Positions 30,212-37,016 of a stretch of DNA of 64,000 nt are shown here, one piece after another. The DNA is from Massilia sp. Root351. GTDB lineage: Bacteria; Pseudomonadota; Gammaproteobacteria; Burkholderiales; Burkholderiaceae_D. Within the stretch, counting starts at the first letter, position 1. Every line of letters starts with the position of its first letter. Location of the stretch: contig NZ_LMDJ01000001.1 in the NCBI RefSeq assembly GCF_001425045.1, positions 807,859-871,858 on the forward strand, given 5' to 3'. The position numbers were made by a program, and so were the translations under genes. The notes below the pieces were generated by a model. It was not told the DNA's origin. It saw only the letters and a list, made by a program, of their open reading frames with translations, and did no database searches.

Positions 30212-32560
30212 ATGAACCATCCCGGCGCAAGCGATATCAAAGCCATGGCGTGGACCGCCGTCGGCCTCGGAAAACCGCACGAATCGGCCGAACTGCACGT
30301 GCTCGGCCAGGCCACCTACACCGACGACATTCCCGAACTGCGCGGCACGCTGCACGCGGCGCTCGGCCTGTCGTCCAAGGCGCACGCCAACATCCGCGCG
30401 CTGGACCTGGACGCGGTGCGCGCTTCGCCCGGCGTGGCGGCCGTCTACACGGTAAAGGACATCCCCGGCACCAACGACTGCGGCCCCATCATCCACGACG
30501 ATCCCATCCTCGCCGACGGCAAGGTGGAATACGTGGGCCAGCCCATCTTCATCGTGGTGGCGGACACGCATGACAACGCCCGCCGCGCCGCGCGCCGCGC
30601 CAATGTCACCTATGAAGAGCTGCCTGCCGTGCTGACGCCGCAAGCGGCCAAGGCCGCGCAGTCCTATGTGCTGCCGCCGATGCAGCTGAAACGCGGCGAC
30701 TACCAGGCCGCGTTCGAGAAAGCGCCGCGCACCGTGAAAGGCACGCTGTACGTGGGCGGCCAGGAGCAGTTCTACCTGGAAGGCCAGATCGCGTACGCCA
30801 TTCCGAAAGAGCAGAACGGCATGCAGATCCTGTGCTCCACCCAGCACCCGAGCGAAATGCAGCACGTGGTGGCGCATGCGCTGGGCCTGCATTCGCATAA
30901 CGTGCAGGTGGAGTGCCGCCGCATGGGCGGCGGTTTCGGCGGCAAGGAATCGCAGTCCGCCCTGTGGTGCGCTGCTGCCGCCATCGCCGCGAGGAAGTCC
31001 GGCCGCCCTGTCAAGCTGCGCGCCGACCGCGACGACGACATGCTCGTTACCGGCAAGCGCCACTGCTTCTATTACGAATACGAAGTGGGCTACGGCGACG
31101 ACGGCAAGATCATCGCCGCCAAGGTGGACATGGTGTCGCGCGCCGGCTATTCGGCCGACCTGTCCGGCCCGGTCGCCACGCGCGCGGTCTGCCACTTCGA
31201 CAACACCTACTACCTGAGCGACGTGGACATCCGCGCCGCCTGCGGCAAGACCAACACCCAGTCGAACACCGCCTTCCGCGGTTTCGGCGGGCCGCAGGGC
31301 GCCATCGCCATCGAATACATCATCGACGAGATCGCGCGCGAGCTGGGGCAGGACGCCTACGACATCCGCCGCCTGAATTTCTACGGCAAGGACGAGCGCA
31401 ACGTCACGCCCTACGGACAGGTCATCGTGGACAACGTGATCGCCGAGCTGACGGCGGAGCTGGAGCAGAGCAGCGAGTACCGCGCGCGCCGCGAAGCCGT
31501 GGCCGCCTACAACGCCACCAGTCCGCTGCTGAAGAAGGGCCTGGCGCTGACGCCGCTCAAGTTCGGCATCGCCTTCAACGTCACGCACCTGAACCAGGCC
31601 GGCGCGCTGGTGCACGTCTATGTGGACGGCTCCGTGCTGGTCAACCACGGCGGCACCGAGATGGGGCAGGGCATCAACACCAAGGTGCTGCAGGTGGTGG
31701 CGCATGAACTGGGCCTGGACCTGGAGCACGTGCGCATCACTGCCACCGACACCAGCAAGGTCGCCAACACTTCGGCCACCGCCGCCTCCACCGGCGCGGA
31801 CCTGAACGGCAAGGCCGCGCAGGATGCCGCGCGCCAGATCCGCGAGCGCCTGTCGGCCTATGCCGTGAAGCTGTACGGCGGCGATGCGGGTGGCGTGCAG
31901 TTCTTCGACAACCGCATCCACGTCAACGGCCACGCCGTGCCGTTCGCTGAACTGGTGCAGAAGGCCTACCTGGCGCGGGTGCAGCTGTGGTCGGACGGCT
32001 ACTACGCGACGCCGCACCTGCACTGGGACCCGAAGACCATGAACGGCCATCCGTTCTCCTACTACGCCTACGGCGCCGCCGTGTCCGAAGTGGTGGTGGA
32101 CACGCTCACCGGCGAGTGGAAGCTGTTGCGCGCGGATGCGCTGTACGACGCGGGCCAGTCCCTCAATCCGGCGATCGATCTGGGCCAGGTGGAAGGCGCC
32201 TTCATCCAGGGCATGGGCTGGCTCACCACCGAGCAGCTGTGGTGGAACGCGGGCGGCAAGCTGATGACGCACGCGCCGTCCACCTACAAGATTCCCGGCG
32301 TGTCCGACTGCCCCGAGGACTTCCGTGTGCGCCTGTTCGAGAATCGCAACGTGGAGGACAGCATCCATCGCTCCAAGGCCGTGGGCGAGCCGCCGCTGCT
32401 GCTGCCGTTCTCGGTGTTTTTCGCCATCCGCGACGCCGTGTCGGCCGTGGGCGGCCACAAGGTCAATCCGCCGCTGAACGCACCGGCGACTTCCGAAGAA
32501 ATCCTCAAGGCCATTGCCGCTGTCGAGGTGGCTGTAAAACGCGGCGGTGAAATAAAATGA
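30212..32560 (+). CDS. xdhB: Xanthine dehydrogenase molybdopterin subunit
   Basis: 782 aa, the molybdenum-cofactor subunit that hydroxylates hypoxanthine and xanthine. It shows GGGFGGKESQ, RGFGGPQG, the GTEMGQG loop and the C-terminal KAVGEPPLLL segment that carries the catalytic Glu. A GAGGAG site precedes the ATG. The last 4 bases overlap xdhC (ATGA), so the two are translationally coupled. Confidence 0.97.
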   Translation: MNHPGASDIKAMAWTAVGLGKPHESAELHVLGQATYTDDIPELRGTLHAALGLSSKAHANIRALDLDAVRASPGVAAVYTVKDIPGTNDCGPIIHDDPILADGKVEYVGQPIFIVVADTHDNARRAARRANVTYEELPAVLTPQAAKAAQSYVLPPMQLKRGDYQAAFEKAPRTVKGTLYVGGQEQFYLEGQIAYAIPKEQNGMQILCSTQHPSEMQHVVAHALGLHSHNVQVECRRMGGGFGGKESQSALWCAAAAIAARKSGRPVKLRADRDDDMLVTGKRHCFYYEYEVGYGDDGKIIAAKVDMVSRAGYSADLSGPVATRAVCHFDNTYYLSDVDIRAACGKTNTQSNTAFRGFGGPQGAIAIEYIIDEIARELGQDAYDIRRLNFYGKDERNVTPYGQVIVDNVIAELTAELEQSSEYRARREAVAAYNATSPLLKKGLALTPLKFGIAFNVTHLNQAGALVHVYVDGSVLVNHGGTEMGQGINTKVLQVVAHELGLDLEHVRITATDTSKVANTSATAASTGADLNGKAAQDAARQIRERLSAYAVKLYGGDAGGVQFFDNRIHVNGHAVPFAELVQKAYLARVQLWSDGYYATPHLHWDPKTMNGHPFSYYAYGAAVSEVVVDTLTGEWKLLRADALYDAGQSLNPAIDLGQVEGAFIQGMGWLTTEQLWWNAGGKLMTHAPSTYKIPGVSDCPEDFRVRLFENRNVEDSIHRSKAVGEPPLLLPFSVFFAIRDAVSAVGGHKVNPPLNAPATSEEILKAIAAVEVAVKRGGEIK

Positions 32561-33648
32561 GCGACTGGCTGACAGATCCTTCGGCACCGGCGGTGCTGAT
32601 TACCGTGGCGCGGGTGGATGGCTCCGGCCCGCGCGAGGCCGGCACCAAGATGCTGGTGACGGCTGACCGCGAACTCGACACCATCGGCGGCGGCCACCTG
32701 GAAATGCGCGCCATCGACATTGCCCGCGAAATGCTGGCCGGGCAGGCCGTGCGCTATGAACGTTTCGCGCTCGGCCCCAGCCTGGGGCAGTGCTGCGGCG
32801 GCGTGGTCTACCTGCTGTTCGAGCGCGTCGACACCCGCCTGGGCGCCGTACTGGCAGCGTTGCGCGAGCGCCGCCGCGAAGACTGCTGGCGCCTCACCGC
32901 GGTAGACGGCCCGGCGTGCGTGGCCCTGTTCGACATGCGCGGCCAGCCACTGACGGCAGCCCCCGCTGCGCCATCGCTCGCCAGCATTCCGCTGGCCACG
33001 CCCGTCAGCGACCCGCTGTCCGTTCCCGTTTTTGCACGCGACCGTGGCGCCCACCTGATGCAAGACGCCGCCGGCCGCCGCTGGATGGTGGACCCCGTCC
33101 TGGCCCCGCGCGCGCATCTCACCCTGTTCGGCGCCGGCCACGTGGGCGCCGCCATCGTGCGCGCGCTGGCCGAGCTGCCGTGCACCGTCACCTGGGTGGA
33201 CGAGCGCGAGGACATGTTCCCCGCCGATATCCCGGCCAACGTCACCGTGGAAGCGAGCGAGCTGCCGGAAGCCTGCGTGGCCCAAGCCCCGCCCAACAGC
33301 AGCTACCTGGTGCTGACCCACAACCACGCGCTGGACCAGCGCCTCACCGAAACCATCCTGCAGCGCCAGGACGTGTACTGGTTCGGCCTGATCGGCTCCA
33401 AGACCAAGCGCATGCAGTTCGAACACCGCCTGCAGGCCAAAGGCATAGACCAGGCCCGCATCGACGCCATGGTGTGCCCGATCGGCATCGCCGGCATCAC
33501 CAACAAGGCGCCGGCCGTCATCGCCGCCTCCGTGTGCGCCCAGCTGCTGGGCGTGTGGGAGCAGCAGGACGCCGAACGCATGCCGAAACCCCTCAGCCAG
33601 ACCGCGACCCTGCTGCGCGCAGCCGGTTCCACGCAATACAAAGTTTAG
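32557..33648 (+). CDS. xdhC: Xanthine dehydrogenase accessory protein XdhC
   Basis: XdhC inserts the sulfurated Mo cofactor into XdhB. The 363-aa protein has an N-terminal XdhC_CoxI domain (VARVDGSGPREAGTKMLV, IGGGHLE) and a C-terminal Rossmann fold (LTLFGAGHVGAAIVRALAEL). The GSKTKR and CPIGI segments are also typical. It overlaps xdhB by 4 bases and is 10 bases from guaD. Confidence 0.95.
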   Translation: MSDWLTDPSAPAVLITVARVDGSGPREAGTKMLVTADRELDTIGGGHLEMRAIDIAREMLAGQAVRYERFALGPSLGQCCGGVVYLLFERVDTRLGAVLAALRERRREDCWRLTAVDGPACVALFDMRGQPLTAAPAAPSLASIPLATPVSDPLSVPVFARDRGAHLMQDAAGRRWMVDPVLAPRAHLTLFGAGHVGAAIVRALAELPCTVTWVDEREDMFPADIPANVTVEASELPEACVAQAPPNSSYLVLTHNHALDQRLTETILQRQDVYWFGLIGSKTKRMQFEHRLQAKGIDQARIDAMVCPIGIAGITNKAPAVIAASVCAQLLGVWEQQDAERMPKPLSQTATLLRAAGSTQYKV

Positions 33649-33658
33649 AAAGACCCTT

Positions 33659-34963
33659 ATGCAAACGACCCAGGTGCAAGCCTACCGAGCAGGCTTGCTG
33701 CACTTTCACGCCGATCCGGCCTTCACGCCCGACGCCCACCACTGGCATGAGGACGGCCTGCTGGTGGTCGCCGATGGCAAGGTGCAGGCGGCGGGCGGCT
33801 ACGCCGCGCTGCACGCCGCGCTGCCGCCCGGCGCGGTGGTGCACGACTATCGCGGCAAGCTGATCACGCCCGGGTTCATCGACACGCACGTGCACTATCC
33901 GCAGACCGACATGATCGCCTCGCCGGCGCCCGGCCTGCTGCCCTGGCTGAACACCTACACCTTCCCGACCGAGCGCCAGTTCGAAGACCCGGCGCACGCG
34001 GCCGCCACCGCCGAGTTCTTCCTCGACGAGCTGCTGCGCGTGGGCACCACCACGGCCATGGTGTATTGCACCGTGCACCCGCAATCGGTGGACGCATTCT
34101 TTGAAGCGAGCGAAAAGCGGAACCTGCGCATGGTGGCCGGCAAGGTGCTGATGGACCGCCATTGCCCGACCTTCCTGCAGGACTGCGCCGAAACCGGCGG
34201 CCGCGAAAGCGAGGATCTGATCAAGCGCTGGCACAACCGCGGCCGCGCGCAGTACGCCATCACGCCGCGCTTCGCGCCCACCTCCACCGAAGCGCAGCTG
34301 GGCGTGGCCGGCGAACTGGCGCGCGCTTATCCGGACACCTATATCCAGACCCATGTGTCCGAAAACGAGGACGAAGTGAAGTGGGTGCGCGAGCTGTTTC
34401 CGCAGGCGCGCAGCTACCTGGACGTGTACGACAGCTATGGCATGCTGCGCCCGCGCGCCATGTACGGCCACTGCATCTGGCTGGACCAGGGCGACCGCCG
34501 CCGCATGGCGGAGAGCCAGGCTGCCGCCGCCGTGTGCCCCACCTCCAACCTGTTCCTGGGCAGCGGCCTGTTCGACTTCGAGCGCGCCGACCAGGCGGGC
34601 ATGCTCCTGTCGCTGGCGACGGACGTGGGCGCGGGCACCGCGTTCTCCATGTTGCAAACCATGAACGAAGCCTATAAAGTAGCGCGCTTGAAGGGCAGTT
34701 ACCTGCCGGCGCTGCGCATGTTCTACCTGGCCACGCTGGGCGCGGCCCGCAGCATGCAGCTGGAAGGCACGATAGGCAGTTTTGCCGCAGGCGCGGAGGC
34801 CGATTTCGTGGTGCTGGACCCGCATGCGACGCCGCTGCTGGCGCGCCGCACGGGCCATACCGAAAGCCTGGAAGAGCTGCTGTTCGCGCTGGCTTTGCTG
34901 GGCGACGACCGCACCGTGGCCGCCACGTATTCGGCGGGGCGCATGGTGCACCGGCGTCCGTAG
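33659..34963 (+). CDS. guaD: Guanine deaminase
   Basis: Deaminates guanine to xanthine, feeding XdhAB. The 434-aa amidohydrolase has metal ligands in PGFIDTHVHYPQTDM, the His of THVSENEDEV, the His of MYGHCIWLD, and the Asp of SLATDVGAGT. The ribosome site before the ATG is weak, consistent with coupling to xdhC. The stop codon TAG lies inside the left arm of a REP-like palindrome. Confidence 0.96.
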   Translation: MQTTQVQAYRAGLLHFHADPAFTPDAHHWHEDGLLVVADGKVQAAGGYAALHAALPPGAVVHDYRGKLITPGFIDTHVHYPQTDMIASPAPGLLPWLNTYTFPTERQFEDPAHAAATAEFFLDELLRVGTTTAMVYCTVHPQSVDAFFEASEKRNLRMVAGKVLMDRHCPTFLQDCAETGGRESEDLIKRWHNRGRAQYAITPRFAPTSTEAQLGVAGELARAYPDTYIQTHVSENEDEVKWVRELFPQARSYLDVYDSYGMLRPRAMYGHCIWLDQGDRRRMAESQAAAAVCPTSNLFLGSGLFDFERADQAGMLLSLATDVGAGTAFSMLQTMNEAYKVARLKGSYLPALRMFYLATLGAARSMQLEGTIGSFAAGAEADFVVLDPHATPLLARRTGHTESLEELLFALALLGDDRTVAATYSAGRMVHRRP

Positions 34964-35037
34964 GGCGGGGCAGCGCAGCGCGCGTAACCCGCCGGCGCCG
35001 CCAAACTGCCCACATGGCGGGTTACAACCCGCCCTAC
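34960..35037. repeat. REP-like extragenic palindrome between guaD and ada
   Basis: 78 bp. Outer arms are GTAGGGCGGG (34960-34969) and CCCGCCCTAC (35028-35037). Inner arms are GTAACCCGCC (34984-34993) and GGCGGGTTAC (35016-35025). The two nested stems can form alternative hairpins. It includes the guaD stop codon. This could separate guaD and ada expression by termination or 3'-end protection. Confidence 0.8.
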
Positions 35038-35056
35038 ATTTAACCGAGGGCAGCTG

Positions 35057-36556
35057 ATGAACAAAATTTTCCCGAAACTGATGATGGCGCTGGCTGTGAC
35101 GGCGGCCTGCAATGCGCAAGCCCAGAAAGCCGCTCCGAGCGCCAACGAGCAGGCAACCAGCCGCCACTTCGCCTCGCTGGTTTCGGGCAGCCAGCCCAAG
35201 TCGGCCGAACTGACTTTGTTCTTCACCATGATGCCCAAGGGCGGCGACCTGCACCACCACTATTCGGGCGCCATCTACGCCGAGCAGTTCCTGCAGTGGG
35301 TGGACAAGCAAGGCTACTGCGTCTACAAGAACAGCTACCAGATCGAAAGCGACGCCGGCAAGCTGGCGCTGGAACGCGCCGCGTCGCCGGCCACGCGCAC
35401 CTGCATCAGCGGCGAAGCCGTCATGCTGGACAACACCATGCTGGCCGAGTTGCTGCAGCGCTGGGGCACCAAGGACTTCTACAACCACAGCGGCCAGCAA
35501 ACCCCGCCCGACCGTACCTTCTTCGACACCTTCGGCTACTTCAACCCGGTCGCCTCGACCAACACCGCCGAAGGCCTGCGCACGCTGAAGCAGCGCGCCA
35601 TCAACGAGAACGTCAGCTACATCGAAACCGTGTTCGAGCTGGCCCCGTTCACCGCCAACGCCGATTTCGACAAGGCGGTGCTGGCCAGCGGCCTGGACAG
35701 CGCCGCGCTGAACGCCAGGCTGGAAGCGCTGCTGCCGGTGCTGGACAAGGACGCCGCCTGGACCGGCTGGCTGGACGCTTATAAAAAGAACGTGGACACC
35801 GCCAGCGCCGGCATCGACGACGAGCAGTTCACCATGCGCTACCAGCCCTTTGTGCTGCGTTTCCTGTCGCCTTCGCAAGTGTTCTCGTCCATGGTGTCGG
35901 CCTTCAAGCTGGCGCGCGAGAACCCGAAAGTGGTGGGCGTGAACATTGTCGGCCAGGAAAGTACCTATGTTTCCATGCGCGACTACAAGCTGCATATGCA
36001 AATGTTCAAGTTCCTCAAATCCAAGTACCCGGACGTGAAGCTGGCGCTGCACGCGGGCGAGCTGGCGCTGGGCATGGTGCCGCCGGAAGGCCTGCAGTCG
36101 CACATCGCGGACGCCATCAACGTTGCCGGCGCCAGCCGCATCGGCCACGGCATGGACATCGCCCACGAATCGAACGCGCTGGCCACCATGAAAGCCATGC
36201 GCGAGCGCGGCATCGCAGTGGAGGTGAACCTGACCAGCAATGATTTCATTCTTGGCATCAAGGGCGACGCGCATCCTGTCACATTGTTCCGCAAGTATGG
36301 CGTACCGTTTGTCATCTCGACCGATGACGCCGGCGTTTCGCGTAACAATCTGGCCAACGAATACGTGCTGTTCGCCAGCCGCTACCCAACTTCCTACGCG
36401 GATGTAAAGAAACTGTCATATGACAGCATCCGCTACTCCTTCCTGTCCGCTGCTGAAAAACAACGCTTAAGCGCCCAGTTGGATGGCCGTTTCAAGAAGT
36501 TTGAGGCCGATGTGGCCGCCAGCACCGGCGCCGCCGGCGCCGCGCGCCAGCGCTGA
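35057..36556 (+). CDS. Exported adenosine deaminase-family protein
   Basis: 499 aa, much longer than cytosolic ADA (about 340), with a signal peptide (MNKIFPKLMMALAVTAACNAQA). Zinc and catalytic motifs of the ADA family are intact: MPKGGDLHHHYSGAIY, LHAGELALG, RIGHGMDIAHE and VISTDDAGVSRN. It should deaminate adenosine (possibly also adenine derivatives) to inosine in the periplasm or outside. It resembles ADGF/ADA2-type secreted deaminases in domain layout. GAGGG precedes the ATG. The following TonB receptor has its own promoters. Confidence 0.88.
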   Translation: MNKIFPKLMMALAVTAACNAQAQKAAPSANEQATSRHFASLVSGSQPKSAELTLFFTMMPKGGDLHHHYSGAIYAEQFLQWVDKQGYCVYKNSYQIESDAGKLALERAASPATRTCISGEAVMLDNTMLAELLQRWGTKDFYNHSGQQTPPDRTFFDTFGYFNPVASTNTAEGLRTLKQRAINENVSYIETVFELAPFTANADFDKAVLASGLDSAALNARLEALLPVLDKDAAWTGWLDAYKKNVDTASAGIDDEQFTMRYQPFVLRFLSPSQVFSSMVSAFKLARENPKVVGVNIVGQESTYVSMRDYKLHMQMFKFLKSKYPDVKLALHAGELALGMVPPEGLQSHIADAINVAGASRIGHGMDIAHESNALATMKAMRERGIAVEVNLTSNDFILGIKGDAHPVTLFRKYGVPFVISTDDAGVSRNNLANEYVLFASRYPTSYADVKKLSYDSIRYSFLSAAEKQRLSAQLDGRFKKFEADVAASTGAAGAARQR

Positions 36557-36650
36557 TGTAAGAAACGGTATCCGGCGGGGAACGCCCAAGTTTGCCGCCG
36601 GATATCGTATTTTCCCGACAAGTTTGTGGCCGTTATGCCACAGATAAGCA

Positions 36651-36684
36651 TTCTTTCATGAAAGAAACCCATGAAAGAATTTCA
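36651..36684. promoter_or_regulatory. Palindromic operator-like site upstream of the TonB receptor
   Basis: TTCTTTCATGAAAGAA (36651-36666) is a perfect 16-bp palindrome. It is followed by TGAAA-GAA-TTTCA (36672-36684). Both share the half-site TGAAAGAA. They lie just upstream of a TATAAT at 36703. No known regulator is assigned. Confidence 0.6.
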
Positions 36685-36780
36685 TCCGCTTGACGGAACC
36701 CTTATAATTCCGCCCATATAGGTCACGCGACCGGCACGTCCACGTCATCCAACTTCTGCTTTTCTCTCGCTTTTTTCCGT

Positions 36781-36850
36781 ATTTATTTGGTTTTCGTATG
36801 AATCGCCAAACGAAAACGTATTTGTCATGCATTTTTTACTAATGCATAGT
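36781..36850 (+). promoter_or_regulatory. Shared nucleoside-regulon promoter, copy 1 (TonB receptor)
   Basis: Left dyad ATTTATTTG-N7-TATGAAT (36781-36803), then 14 bp, then GTATTTGTCATGCAT (36818-36832) and GCATAGT (36844-36850). Offsets equal those in copies 2 and 3 except for one base before GCATAGT. TTGTCA (36822-36827) and CATAGT (36845-36850), 17 bp apart, fit a sigma-70 promoter. Predicted start is near 36857. Confidence 0.75.
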
Positions 36851-36893
36851 TGGCGATAGCGTTGCCGAAGTTGCAGTCCATTCGTGTCGCTGC

Positions 36894-36911
36894 ATGTCAT
36901 GAATCTGTCAT
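36894..36911 (+). promoter_or_regulatory. Pho box (PhoB site)
   Basis: ATGTCAT-GAAT-CTGTCAT matches the E. coli Pho box (two CTGTCAT repeats spaced by 4 A/T-rich bases) at all but a few positions; each half-site is 6/7 or 7/7. A weaker third half-site TGTC begins at 36885. Placement 105 bp before the ATG suggests a second, phosphate-starvation promoter. Confidence 0.65.
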
Positions 36912-37016
36912 AGAGATGACATCAGTAAGAAATATTGTCCAGTTAGACTGCTCCGTTTCTTGCAGCGTCTGACTGCAGTTTTGAGAAAAATTCACATAAC
37001 CCCTGGGGAGTTTTAC

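Larger units (their letters stand above)
36557..37016 (+). other. 460-bp regulatory region upstream of the TonB receptor
   Basis: No ORF with a ribosome site. It holds, in order: a 16-bp palindrome (36651-36666) and a second inverted repeat TGAAAGAATTTCA (36672-36684); a TATAAT at 36703-36708; the shared nucleoside promoter/operator module (36781-36850); a Pho box (36894-36911) with an overlapping TGTCAT-AGAG-ATGACA inverted repeat (36906-36921); and GGGGAG before the ATG. The leader is 160 bases from the module's predicted start. Confidence 0.75.

Noticed and set aside
29888..32587. An 899-codon minus-strand frame across xdhA/xdhB
   Set aside because: Shadow of genuine molybdoenzyme genes; repetitive low-information composition and no start signal.
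33593..36274. An 893-codon minus-strand frame across guaD and the exported deaminase
   Set aside because: Same reason: it mirrors two well-supported genes and has shadow-frame composition.
36690..36708. TTGACG next to TATAAT read as a promoter
   Set aside because: The two hexamers (36690-36695 and 36703-36708) are only 7 bp apart, too close for sigma-70.
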